Positions 55,226-63,959 of a DNA stretch of 64,000 bases are shown in pieces. How positions within the stretch are numbered: the first letter of the stretch is position 1; each line of letters opens with the position of its first letter. The notes beneath the pieces were generated by a model. The model was not told the DNA's origin and did no database searches. It saw only the letters and a list, made by a program, of their open reading frames with translations. The position numbers were made by a program, and so were the translations under genes. This DNA is from Lachnospiraceae bacterium (GTDB lineage: Bacteria > Bacillota > Clostridia > Lachnospirales > Lachnospiraceae): assembly GCA_910576125.1 (NCBI GenBank), contig CAJTHM010000021.1:43304-107303 (forward strand). Direction: 5' to 3'.

Positions 55226-56824
55226 ATGGAAAGTATCATGGAATGCAGAAAGGCGTTATCTGAATTTGGGGTCGAACTGGAGAATGGCATGCGTACGCTC
55301 CGCATCACGGCCCGGTGCGTGCCCCAGGAGGATAAGGATCAGGCTGACTCTCTGAAAAGTTTTGTCTTAGGCCTCGGTTACTCGCAAAAATATTATGGCT
55401 CATGGGCTAGACCCGCCGGTCTGCTTGGGGCGCTCCGGCGCTACGGCTATAGGGCGGAAGCAGACTACGTTGCGGATCCTGCGTACCGGGAAGCTGAATA
55501 TGTGGAGAGGCAGGAAGAGCCCCTGTGTAATTTGGATCCGGTGAGCATTGCCATGAATGCTGATATCGATATGGAGGAACCGGAATATCTGCCCGATCCG
55601 GAACGTTGGAAGACAAGCCGGGTCATGGGCATCAGTTTCGGTTTTGCTGCTGTGAGGGAGGTGGTGGTGGACGAGGATAACCCATATTTTGCCTCCCGGG
55701 ACGGCGTACTGTTCAGCAAGGATATGACCTGGCTGATCTGGTATCCCTATGGGAAGCAGGACAGGATCTATACCGTTCCCGATAGTGTGACGGAAATCGG
55801 TCCCTGGGCCTTTGCGGGATATCCGCATGAGCTTCCGGTGAAAAGGGAGGACGGGAGCATCGTACAGGACAGGGGCAATAATAAATACCATGTGAAATAT
55901 GTTTATAACAAAAGCCTGCGCCAGGTGGTTCTGCCTGATACCGTGACGGTGATTCGGGAAGAGGCTTTCAACCACTGCCTCTTCCTTGCGTCAATAGACC
56001 TGTCATCTAAATTGAAAGAGATTCGGTGGGATGCTTTCCGCGGCTGCAAGGAATTGTGGTCAATCTGGCTCCCGGACAGCCTGGAGTACATGGAGCCGGC
56101 TTTTGAGGGCTGTCACAAGCTGAAAAAAGTAAGGTTCCTGGGCACCCGGCACCAAATAACGAGAACCTGGAAGACACGCTCCTCCAGCAAGTGTACGACC
56201 TACATGGGGCCTGTACCCTACTCTCCTGATTATATGGCGGAATTATTTCATAGAACTTCGGATAAGGAGGAGCCGGAGATACTTTTCGATAGCCCGTGGT
56301 TCACTATTACAGACGGAGTGATGTTCAACCGCGACAGGACGGAACTGATCTGGTGCGACCGCTGGAAAAAGGGATCCTATACCGTACCGTCCACCGTCGT
56401 CCGCATTGGGGAACGGGCATTCGCCGATTGCGAGAACCTGACACAGATCAGCATCAGCCATCCGGGCACCGTCATCGAGAAGCGCGCGTTCTTTTGTTGC
56501 AGGAAGCTGGAGCAGGTGGTATTCCAGGGCTCCGGCAGCGTGAAAAGCATTGGGGACCATGCGTTCCAGGGCTGCGAAAAACTGCGGAATATAGAACTCG
56601 CCGAAGCGGAGTCCATCGGAGAATGCGCGTTCTATGTCTGCCGTTGGCTGGGACCGGAGGTCAGGGTTTCCAAAGACTGCAGGCATATCGGGAAGCAGGC
56701 ATTCGACCTTTGCGAAAATCTGAGAAGCCTGTACGTACCTAAGGCTTTGGCGAACTTCCGCTATGAGAGCCTTGATTCGAAAAGAAAACGCTGTCTTAAG
56801 CTGCCTTATGGGTATGCGGATTGA
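55226..56824 (+). CDS. BspA-like leucine-rich repeat protein
   Basis: A 532-residue protein with LRR_5/BspA-type repeats, recognisable as IGERAFADCENLTQI, IGDHAFQGCEKLRNI and IGKQAFDLCENLRSL in the C-terminal third and more degenerate units from residue 170. The first 130 residues are not repeats. There is no signal peptide or anchor, so unlike most BspA proteins it appears cytoplasmic. Start by AGGAGG 7 bases before 55226. It shares an upstream element with the clpP-like operon. Function unknown; LRRs suggest protein binding. Confidence 0.8.
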   Translation: MESIMECRKALSEFGVELENGMRTLRITARCVPQEDKDQADSLKSFVLGLGYSQKYYGSWARPAGLLGALRRYGYRAEADYVADPAYREAEYVERQEEPLCNLDPVSIAMNADIDMEEPEYLPDPERWKTSRVMGISFGFAAVREVVVDEDNPYFASRDGVLFSKDMTWLIWYPYGKQDRIYTVPDSVTEIGPWAFAGYPHELPVKREDGSIVQDRGNNKYHVKYVYNKSLRQVVLPDTVTVIREEAFNHCLFLASIDLSSKLKEIRWDAFRGCKELWSIWLPDSLEYMEPAFEGCHKLKKVRFLGTRHQITRTWKTRSSSKCTTYMGPVPYSPDYMAELFHRTSDKEEPEILFDSPWFTITDGVMFNRDRTELIWCDRWKKGSYTVPSTVVRIGERAFADCENLTQISISHPGTVIEKRAFFCCRKLEQVVFQGSGSVKSIGDHAFQGCEKLRNIELAEAESIGECAFYVCRWLGPEVRVSKDCRHIGKQAFDLCENLRSLYVPKALANFRYESLDSKRKRCLKLPYGYAD

Positions 56825-56849
56825 ATCTTACAGAAGTAATTGTACAGAG

Positions 56850-56887
56850 CCCCCGGCCTGAGATAGATGGCCGGGGGTAAATTTTTG
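56850..56887 (+). terminator. Terminator after the LRR gene
   Basis: Perfect 9-bp stem CCCCCGGCC with GGCCGGGGG, 10-base loop, then TAAATTTTTG. Confidence 0.88.
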
Positions 56888-56942
56888 TTCTGAAAGGAAA
56901 GCGGCTTTTATAGCCGCCTGCTCCTTTCATATTTGGATTTTT

Positions 56943-57362
56943 CTATGTTCGCTGCCGCAAAATACGATTTCCGGCATGAGAGGGCAGCCGCCCAGGCATA
57001 ACTCCATCGTCCACTGTCATATTGGGCTTTTCTACCAGCGCGCCGCTCTGGTAGCAGCCGATTCCCGCTTTCCGGCACAGCCCCGTTTTCCCGTGGATGC
57101 AGTGCCCCATCACCCCTACGTCGATGAGATGGGGGAACGACGCCATAAATGGGTCTGCGCCGGTATCTCTGCCGTTTTCGATAACGCCGGAACGGATATA
57201 GGTTCCTGTTCTGTCATCGAACAGCGTTATAAAATGATATTTGGGGTCTGTGACTCTGTGTTTCATCTGTTTCCCGCTTTCGTTGTTTTGCCTGCCGACA
57301 AAGAAGTTATGCGTTATATAGAAAGAATACCACAAAAGCCGCCTGTTTTCACCTGTTTTCAA
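56943..57362 (-). pseudogene. Truncated radical-SAM-like gene remnant
   Basis: The probable start is ATG at 57266. It encodes HRVTDPKYHFITLFDDRTG, then DPFMASFPHLIDVGVMGHC and a Cys-rich stretch (C at GHC, GLC, GCYQ) up to KPNMTVDD. From memory this is the N-terminal end of a larger Lachnospiraceae radical SAM protein, where a catalytic barrel should follow. Here it breaks off; the tail is out of register, and a neighbouring frame gives LGGCPLMPEIVFCGS, which may be leftover coding. No downstream domain survives. Confidence 0.45.
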
Positions 57363-57452
57363 CGGTGTTGAGGATTGCTATCGAAGACCGGCGGAATCTC
57401 TGTGCCCGCCAGGATGCCATGGAACCGCTGGGCGAGAGATTTCTGTTTGGAC

Positions 57453-57513
57453 CGTAATAATTACGAATGCAGAAATTGGCGCCTGCTATACTATTCATTG
57501 TAAGGCAGGCGCC
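57453..57513 (+). promoter_or_regulatory. Repeated regulatory element, copy B (before clpP)
   Basis: Palindrome CGTAA-TAA-TTACG (57453-57465), 20 nt from TTACGA to TATACT (57487-57492), 13 nt, CAGGCG. The hairpin arms here are GGCGCCTGC (57478) and GCAGGCGCC (57505). Relative to copy A the pair T-A has become C-G, a compensatory change that keeps the stem. The clpP start is 65 bases after the element. Confidence 0.65.
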
Positions 57514-57577
57514 ATGGAAACATAAAAGTATGACAGAACTGTAAAACAGAATTTTCAAAAAAGGAAGGAGAACCGAC

Positions 57578-58174
57578 ATGTACATCCCTAACGAAGCGAA
57601 CATTATCAAAGAATCATCCCACGGCTATCACCGCATCCCCATCCAGGACGAGATGCTCTCCCACCGGGAGGTGGAGCTGGTGGGGGAGGTGGACGCTGCT
57701 TCGGTGAATGCCCTGATCCGCCAGCTGCGCTATCTGCAGCGTCAGAATCCGGAGGCTTCCGTCACCCTGTACATCAACAGCCCCGGAGGCAGCGTGGACA
57801 GCGGCATGGCCCTTTACGATGTGATGCAGGCGGTGAGCTGCCCCATCCGGACGGTCTGCGTGGGGCTGGCGGCCTCCATGGCGGCTCTGCTCTTCGTCTC
57901 AGGCGCGGAGCGCGACATGCTGCCCCACAGCCGCCTCATGATCCACGATCCCCTGATTCTCCAGACCGGCGGCAGCGCCCTGAAGCTGAAAGCGGTCAGC
58001 GACGACCTGATGGAGACGAGACAGATTATCGCCAAAGTCATCGCGGATCACTCCGGCAAGAGCATGGAGGAAATCCTGGCCAAGACCGCCAGCGACAGCT
58101 ACTTCCGGGCGGAGGAGGCCGTGGAGTTCGGCCTTGCGGACCGCATCATCACAAGCCTTGCGGACGATAAGTGA
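57578..58174 (+). CDS. ClpP-like serine peptidase
   Basis: A 198-residue ClpP-fold peptidase with triad S100 (GLAASMAALL), H123 (RLMIHDP) and D173 (TASDSYF), plus the oxyanion strand YINSPGGSVDSG. The loop between Ser and His is two residues shorter than in housekeeping ClpP, and the usual GQAASMGA is altered. No ClpX or ClpA gene is adjacent; instead a VirD4-like ATPase follows 92 bases on. It probably is an accessory ClpP paralogue. AAGGAAGGAGA precedes the ATG. Confidence 0.87.
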   Translation: MYIPNEANIIKESSHGYHRIPIQDEMLSHREVELVGEVDAASVNALIRQLRYLQRQNPEASVTLYINSPGGSVDSGMALYDVMQAVSCPIRTVCVGLAASMAALLFVSGAERDMLPHSRLMIHDPLILQTGGSALKLKAVSDDLMETRQIIAKVIADHSGKSMEEILAKTASDSYFRAEEAVEFGLADRIITSLADDK

Positions 58175-58266
58175 CGCTGCGGCGTACAAGAATCGCAATA
58201 ACTAATGCCTTGCGGCATCCGCCGGACGGATGCCGGGGCAGCCAATCATATCAGGAGGGAAAAAGA

Positions 58267-59568
58267 ATGTACAACAACATCAAAACAAAACGTATCCTTG
58301 CAAAAAACATCTTCGCCAGCAATGACACCTGGGCCACGGGAATCAACAACAATGACCTGCTGGTGGGACCGTCCGGAGGCGGCAAGACCAGGGGCTATGT
58401 GGTCCCCAACATCCTCCACGCCCAGGACAGCCTGATTGTGGCCGATACCAAGGGGAACCTGCGCAGGCTGTATGGGGAACACCTGGAGAGGAACGGCTAC
58501 AAGGTCATGCACCTGGACTTTACCGATGTCGCCGGCACTCCCTGGGGCTACAACCCTCTGGCTTACATCCGGGAGTGCCGGGACGCGGAACTCAACCGGA
58601 ATGGGGATTATTACCGGGAGCAGGATGTAAAGAAGCTGGCTCATGCCCTTTGCCCGTGCCTGAACGGTAAAGAGCCTTTCTGGGACCAGGCAGCCCAGAT
58701 GTACCTGGAGGCGATTATCCTCTTCGTCCTGAATCTGCTGCCTCCGGAGCAGCATGACTTGTACGAGGCGTACACCTTTCTTTCGAAGATGGGAACCGAT
58801 GGGCTGGAAGATATGATAGAAGAGGAGTGCACCACTCATCCTGACAGCGCTTTCGCCCGCAAGATTGGGATGATTCTGCAGAATTCAAGGGTAGAAAAGA
58901 TGGATGCCAGCATCAAAGGAATCCTGGCCCAGCATCTGGACGTGGTGACATACTCCGGTGTGAAGCGGATGTTCCGCATGAAGGAACAGGTGGACATGGG
59001 TGCCTTTCTCAAAGGGAAGACGGCTCTGTTCCTGTCCGTCAGCGACTCCGACCGCAGCCAGGACGTCCTGATTAACCTCTTCTACACCCAGGCGCTGCAG
59101 TACCTCATGGATGCTGCGGACAGGCAGCCGGACAGCCGTCTCCCGATTCCGGTGCGCTTCATCCTGGATGACTTCAGCACGAACACCGTAATACCGGATT
59201 TCGATAAAATCATATCGGTAATCCGCTCCCGGGAAATCTATGTCAGCGTGGTCATCCAGAGCCTTTCCCAGCTGGAGGGTCTCTATAGTCATGCGAAGGC
59301 TCAGACCATCATCAACAATTGCGACCATTGCCTGTACCTGGGCGGGACGGATACCCGGACGGCGCAGTACTTCGCCGAGAAGTTCAACTGCCAGGTTTCC
59401 ACAGTCCTGAACCTGCCGCTGGATACCCTGTTCATATTCGAAAGGGGCAGTGAGCCGCGCAAAGCGCGGAAATATGAGCTGAATCAGGATGAAGTCTACC
59501 GTGGCCTGATGGAGTCTGTGATGTGGATGCACACAGAGGAGGAAGCGTCCGGAAAGGAGGCAGTATGA
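58267..59568 (+). CDS. Soluble VirD4/TraG-like ATPase
   Basis: A 433-residue ATPase of the type IV coupling protein family. Walker A is GPSGGGKT (K40), Walker B FILDDFS (D301/D302), and the TraM-recognition-like end has LSQLEGLYSHAKAQTIINNC and YLGGTDTRTAQYFAEKF. The N-terminal membrane helices that anchor coupling proteins are absent: the Walker A is only 34 residues from the start. No relaxase, mating-pair or other conjugation gene is in the window. AGGAGG precedes 58267. The next gene overlaps it by 4 bases. Confidence 0.85.
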   Translation: MYNNIKTKRILAKNIFASNDTWATGINNNDLLVGPSGGGKTRGYVVPNILHAQDSLIVADTKGNLRRLYGEHLERNGYKVMHLDFTDVAGTPWGYNPLAYIRECRDAELNRNGDYYREQDVKKLAHALCPCLNGKEPFWDQAAQMYLEAIILFVLNLLPPEQHDLYEAYTFLSKMGTDGLEDMIEEECTTHPDSAFARKIGMILQNSRVEKMDASIKGILAQHLDVVTYSGVKRMFRMKEQVDMGAFLKGKTALFLSVSDSDRSQDVLINLFYTQALQYLMDAADRQPDSRLPIPVRFILDDFSTNTVIPDFDKIISVIRSREIYVSVVIQSLSQLEGLYSHAKAQTIINNCDHCLYLGGTDTRTAQYFAEKFNCQVSTVLNLPLDTLFIFERGSEPRKARKYELNQDEVYRGLMESVMWMHTEEEASGKEAV

Positions 59569-60665
59569 GGGACGGAAGAGAGGCGCGCCTGACGCTGGAG
59601 GAGCGTCTGGCGCGCACGGCAAAGTCTCAGGCGGTTTCGCCTGAGGCCGCCGTCAAATTGGTGAAGCGGTTCGCCGGGATTCCCGCATTCCGGGTTTTCT
59701 TCGGAAAGCCTGACGTGGAGATTATGTATGAGCTGACCGGAGAGTTCTGGGAGCATCCGTCAGTATCTGTGGACAGCTACCGCGGCTTCAGCCGTAGTTT
59801 CCGGCTTGCAGTCGAGCACGACAACGATTTCGCGCGGTTGTCTTCGCCGGACAGGCTCCTGACGGGGGAGCGTGATTCCTATGAGCCGGTCTGGGGCGTC
59901 AGGATGAATAATGCCATGGTCCTGCTGGGTCTGATGCTGCTGGATCACGCCAGGGGCAGGCTGAGGCCGAAAGACATCTATCACTGCACGCGGATGACTC
60001 TGGGACAGTACCTGGACGCTGTGATGAATCTGGGATTCGGAAAGAACGGAGGATCGGAGCCGGATTTGACGGATTATGCCCGGAGTTGGAGGGATATGCT
60101 TCTGAAAGACCATGACGGCTCCAGGCCCCTGGGAGATGCGCTGGCGGACATCCTGGGGCGCTACATTGCCGCATGGCAGGAGTTCGACCATCTGGATCAT
60201 ATCCTCCGCTGCATAGGCGCCCTTTCCTGTTATCTGGAGCAGGAAGAGGTGGGCAGGACGCTTCCTCAGGAAGAGGCGGATAAGATTCGGCGTTTCCGGG
60301 AGGCGCTCTGCCGGTACGGCTCTGACCTGGAGGGATGGGAGCTGGTGGAGATTGACAAGCGGTATCTGGATCCCAAAGGATATTACTTTACGCTGGCCTG
60401 TGAGTACCCGGAAGAACTGCCCAATCCCGGCAGCCAGGATACCGCCCCGGGGGCGCTGCGCAGCCGGATTTTCCTCTCTGAGAGGGACTATCATCCCGGG
60501 GCGCTGCGGGAGCTGGCAGCCAAGTCTCCCTCCCGGGATCTGCAGGCCCTTCTGGAGAAGTACGTCTGTGAGGAACGGCTGGCATCCGCCATGCGGGAAA
60601 TCAATACAGCGGTGACGGATCTGTATATGCTGTGGGTGGAACCCTATCTGCGGATGGAGGAATAA
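59565..60665 (+). CDS. Unrecognised protein coupled to the VirD4-like gene
   Basis: A 366-residue, probably cytoplasmic, mostly helical protein starting in the ATGA overlap with the VirD4-like gene, with AAAGGAGG upstream. No signal peptide or membrane helix. Notable parts are VDSYRGFSRSFRLAVEHDNDF, an Asp/His-containing region RPKDIYHCTRMTLGQYLDAV, and a long acidic helix around EEVGRTLPQEEADKIRRF. I do not recognise a family. Tight coupling implies that it works with the ATPase. Confidence 0.75.
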   Translation: MRDGREARLTLEERLARTAKSQAVSPEAAVKLVKRFAGIPAFRVFFGKPDVEIMYELTGEFWEHPSVSVDSYRGFSRSFRLAVEHDNDFARLSSPDRLLTGERDSYEPVWGVRMNNAMVLLGLMLLDHARGRLRPKDIYHCTRMTLGQYLDAVMNLGFGKNGGSEPDLTDYARSWRDMLLKDHDGSRPLGDALADILGRYIAAWQEFDHLDHILRCIGALSCYLEQEEVGRTLPQEEADKIRRFREALCRYGSDLEGWELVEIDKRYLDPKGYYFTLACEYPEELPNPGSQDTAPGALRSRIFLSERDYHPGALRELAAKSPSRDLQALLEKYVCEERLASAMREINTAVTDLYMLWVEPYLRMEE

Positions 60666-60755
60666 CACGATAAAACATCTTATTACGACAATCCTGTTCG
60701 GGCTACAGTAGGCGGCAGCGCCATTACGTTACTTGCATCTATTACCTTGCTTTTA

Positions 60756-60764
60756 TGCTATAAT
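60756..60764 (+). promoter_or_regulatory. Extended -10 promoter before the acidic protein gene
   Basis: TGC-TATAAT with TATAAT at 60759-60764. No good -35 at 17 bases (CATCTA); the TGn extension may compensate. It suggests that the following gene has its own transcript. Confidence 0.5.
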
Positions 60765-60840
60765 CATGTGAGGATAAAAATGCAGGGGGATGCCCCCGGG
60801 CGCGGAATCCACAAGTTTAAGAAAGGTGCGGTGAAAAAGC

Positions 60841-61950
60841 ATGAGTGAAGAAAACAAGACACGCAGGGAATTACCCTTAAAAGATTTTGAGGCAGACTTC
60901 GAAAAATATTTTCAGTATGAAAAGAGCCCGCTGTGGAAGAAAGTTGAGGACTATCAAAAGAACCTGCTGTGCATCCAGGATGTGGCAGACAGGCTTCTTG
61001 GGCACATGAAAGGGCATGGAGTCTCTTTCAAGCCGGAGATTACAGACGAGAAAGGAAAATTCAGCCAGGAGAAGCTTTCCGGCTTTGTGGATGAGCTTTT
61101 GGCCCGCTGGGCGGAGAAACAGCGGGAGGGCACGTTCACGGATTTGTCCACCGGGGAGAGCATGGCGGAATCCTATATCCGGGCGCGGCAGGAGCTGTAC
61201 GGCAGTTATCTGTACCTGATCATGCGGTGCAGCCTGAGTCAGGCGGATTATGACTTTGTGGTAGGCGGCAGTTTGAAAGTGCGGACGGACTTCGCTTTCC
61301 TGCTGGAACAGGCGGAGTGGCTTATGCGGGGCTGGTGTGTCGTGAAAGAGGAGGATGGGAGTAAAAAGAATCAGCTGTTCTGGGGCTATGACGGGAAGTT
61401 CGGTCTCCATCTCTACCGTGTCCTCTCATGTCCGGCAGCAGGGCACGACAATGGATTCGATTTGGTTGGGCGTTTGCCTGTGGATGCCCCTAGTTCCCTG
61501 ACAGATGAAGGCAATGTGAAACGGAATCAATTCAAAAGAATCTACGTGGGCCGCAGACCCTGGTCATTGGCGGAGAAAGTGGAGGAAACGCCGCCGGATG
61601 AGGAGGACATGACCGGAGACATCTGCGGAGATGAGGACGGCTATAATACGGAAGACAGCTATGGAGAAGAGGACGATTATGACATGGAATACAGTCCTTA
61701 CGACGCGGATGATTATGACGGTGATGACTGGGAGCGTCCAGAATATGACGATGGGTGGTATGAGGAAAGGGAACGTCAGGCAGAGAAGCAGTTGTATATT
61801 GAGAATCTGCCCCTGTATTTTGAGCACAAGGATGAATATGTCGAGAAATGCAGACGCTTCGTGGAACTGTTCCAGCAGGCGGGACAGGATGTTCTGCGGG
61901 AATTCTGCAGAGATTTGGAGGAAATCGTGGCCCTGTATCTGGCAGAATAA
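60841..61950 (+). CDS. Unrecognised protein with Asp/Tyr-rich acidic segment
   Basis: A 369-residue protein without signal peptide or membrane helix. Residues 1-250 look folded (LYGSYLYLIMRCSLSQADYDF, LFWGYDGKFGLHLYRVLSC). Residues 250-315 are extremely rich in Asp, Glu and Tyr with repeated EDDYD/YDADDYDGDD patterns and must be disordered. A helical tail follows. No family recognised. It lies 175 bases after the VirD4-linked protein and may belong to the same group, though it has its own promoter. Confidence 0.7.
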   Translation: MSEENKTRRELPLKDFEADFEKYFQYEKSPLWKKVEDYQKNLLCIQDVADRLLGHMKGHGVSFKPEITDEKGKFSQEKLSGFVDELLARWAEKQREGTFTDLSTGESMAESYIRARQELYGSYLYLIMRCSLSQADYDFVVGGSLKVRTDFAFLLEQAEWLMRGWCVVKEEDGSKKNQLFWGYDGKFGLHLYRVLSCPAAGHDNGFDLVGRLPVDAPSSLTDEGNVKRNQFKRIYVGRRPWSLAEKVEETPPDEEDMTGDICGDEDGYNTEDSYGEEDDYDMEYSPYDADDYDGDDWERPEYDDGWYEERERQAEKQLYIENLPLYFEHKDEYVEKCRRFVELFQQAGQDVLREFCRDLEEIVALYLAE

Positions 61951-61981
61951 CAGCAAAATACAAAATCAGTCAAAAATCGAC

Positions 61982-62025
61982 ATAAAAAAATACACTGTAA
62001 TTCAGTTTCAATCTGATTTACAGTG
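61982..62025 (-). terminator. Minus-strand terminator beyond the ABC-2 permease genes
   Basis: Stem CACTGTAATTCAG (61993-62005) with CTGATTTACAGTG (62013-62025), one mismatch, 7-base loop. On the minus strand TATTTTTTTATG follows. The strip 62026-62324 between it and the permease stop holds no gene I can support. Confidence 0.75.
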
Positions 62026-62324
62026 CACCTTGATGTGTACAGTGTGTCATTACTTTTAATAGACATTCTCATCCTGTTCCCATGTATTTTTCGTTTTATC
62101 TTCATTAGCCCGCATCTCCTTGCCTTTAAAGCATTTGCCGTTTTTATCTTATAAACATACAAACTAAAAAACAGCAGAATTGATTTCTCAAAACCGCTGT
62201 ATTAAAGTACCAAAAAATATCCACTGTGCAACGTTTTTTTCTTTTACCGCCGCACGGCAGATTTCTTGTTTTTAACTGATTATGAATGCCTTTTGTTGTT
62301 ATTGTGCTGTCGCTAACTTACATT

Positions 62325-63071
62325 CTACATTATCATACTATTCGTGCGTCTGCTAATTCCATAAACAAGGATAATTCCTGTTATGACATTAACAGCAATT
62401 CCTAATACAATCATTTTGCCTGTTAATTCCATTCCGTTATACCCGGAAAAAACATACAGATAATACATAAAGTCTACAAACGATATGTAACTGCCAAAAA
62501 ACTGGCTAAATAAATTATTGACTAATAAAATTATCAAAGAAGCGCACATCATACTGGATATATTCGACATATACAAGGATAAAAGCACTAAAAACAGAAC
62601 CATTGTTATCTGCGGAAAAGCTAATAACAACATTTGTAACAAATATTCCTGTGCATGATCGAAGATATGACTGCCCCATAAAAAGAAACCTGTTATAATG
62701 CTGACGATTACCACAAACAAAAAACAGATCAGTGCAACTGTGGAAATACTGATAGTTTTTGCGATTAAAAGCTGTTTTTTGGAAACGCCATTCAACAAAG
62801 GCTGTCTGAACATACCGCTTGCCTTTTCTCCGCAAATCAATACTGCGCTGATAAAACTAAGGAATAGTGTACCGACAATATCAATATAGGACTGCATACA
62901 CATTGTTGGAAATTTACCGCCTGCATAATATCCCGCGGCGAAATTCGCCGTGCCACTATCTTCTTGAAGCGCATTGGAAATGATAATCACTGCCATTACA
63001 ACAAAGAATAAGTATAATATCTTTTGCCTTTTCAGTCGTGCAAATTGTATATTTAGTAATCTTATAATCAT
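62325..63071 (-). CDS. ABC-2 type permease
   Basis: A 248-residue membrane protein with six helices, starting MIIRLLNIQFARLKRQKILYLFF with a basic patch before helix 1. It resembles the permeases of lantibiotic immunity (LanE/LanG) and bacitracin-type ABC transporters. The sequence ICGEKASGMFRQPLLNGVSK parallels VCEEDRNKMLYQPLLHGENR of the upstream gene, so the two are paralogues forming a heterodimer. The ATPase gene would lie beyond the window end. Base composition is much more AT-rich than the rest, pointing to acquired DNA. Confidence 0.82.
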   Translation of the reverse strand: MIIRLLNIQFARLKRQKILYLFFVVMAVIIISNALQEDSGTANFAAGYYAGGKFPTMCMQSYIDIVGTLFLSFISAVLICGEKASGMFRQPLLNGVSKKQLLIAKTISISTVALICFLFVVIVSIITGFFLWGSHIFDHAQEYLLQMLLLAFPQITMVLFLVLLSLYMSNISSMMCASLIILLVNNLFSQFFGSYISFVDFMYYLYVFSGYNGMELTGKMIVLGIAVNVITGIILVYGISRRTNSMIM

Positions 63072-63083
63072 TTTTTACCTCTC

Positions 63084-63847
63084 TCAAAAATCTATTTTTT
63101 TTGTTCTGTATAGGGCTATTTGAAAAAAAGCAATTCCGTACAGTATCATAATGGATATTCCTATAAGCAGTTCGCTAAATGGTATTTTCTGATACTCATA
63201 TGCAAACGTCCAAAGATTAAAGTAATATCCAACCCATATTTTTTGTAATAAAGCAATATTGGAACTATATATAAACTGGTCAATCAATAGATAAATAATC
63301 ACAAAAAATATTGTTTTCCATGCGCTGCGGGTACAAATACAAAGTGCAACTATACCAAGCGTTATAACTGACATATAGATACCCGATAACAGATATTTTA
63401 TAATGGTTCTGATAAAGGCTGCCTGTTCAAAGATTTCATAGCCCCAACGCATAAAGGCTGTTATGTAATTGATAAAAGCCACCAACAAAACAAAAATCAT
63501 TGACATACTAACAGCAACATAGATTTTTGAACGTATCATTCTGTTGCGGTTTTCCCCATGCAATAAAGGCTGGTAAAGCATTTTGTTCCTATCTTCTTCA
63601 CAAACAAACAGCGTCAACAGAAATACATTAAAAAGAATACCTACTGTACCGACATAAAACCGCATCATAAATTCGGGGAAATTTTTTCTCCCGACAATTC
63701 CAATATTGATATTCAGCATTTCTTCCATTTGCGGTGTCGAAATAAGAAAAGCGTAAAAGAAAGAAGCTGTAAAAAAGCAGGCAAAAAAATGTAAATCAAT
63801 TTTTGTCTGTATAATTTTCTTGCATATAATCTTGTTAATGGATACAT
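63084..63847 (-). pseudogene. ABC-2 type permease with frameshift
   Basis: The natural start is ATG at 63847 after GGGGGAGC: MYPLTRLYARKLYRQKLIYI plus a first membrane helix (FLPAFLQLLSFTLFL). This frame runs into a stop at 63713. From the same place the next frame gives LISTPQMEEMLNINIGIVG and five further helices to 63084, the rest of an ABC-2 permease. The two halves fit as one protein of about 254 residues. The break lies in a T-rich stretch (63730-63790), so slippage or a read error is possible. The shorter frame alone (63728 start) lacks helix 1. Confidence 0.7.
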
Positions 63848-63859
63848 GGCTCTGCTCCC

Positions 63860-63959
63860 CCTGTCAGTTTTACTATGAAACACAACCTTCCGGGTAGCCA
63901 AAAAAGCGCAGACTGCCCCCTCAAACTCAAAAAAGCTGATTTTAAACTTAACTGACAGG
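63860..63959. repeat. 100-bp stretch bounded by 10-bp inverted repeats
   Basis: CCTGTCAGTT (63860-63869) and AACTGACAGG (63950-63959) are perfect inverted copies. The left copy lies next to the ribosome site of the frameshifted permease. It could be a hairpin-forming leader or a short insertion; nothing more is visible before the window end. Confidence 0.35.

Noticed and set aside
54895..57609. Two minus-strand frames with similar peptides (GACLTVISIAG and GACLTMNSIAG)
   Set aside because: The similarity comes from the repeated DNA element, whose conserved parts are a palindrome, a TATACT box and a hairpin. Neither frame has a ribosome site or a conserved extension.
58267..59568. VirD4-like gene as sign of an integrative conjugative element
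   Set aside because: No relaxase, mating-pair, integrase or attachment site is visible, and composition matches the chromosome around it.
63860..63959. Inverted repeats as ends of a MITE
   Set aside because: Arms are only 10 bp, no target duplication is seen (CCCC versus TTTA outside), and there is a single copy in the window.
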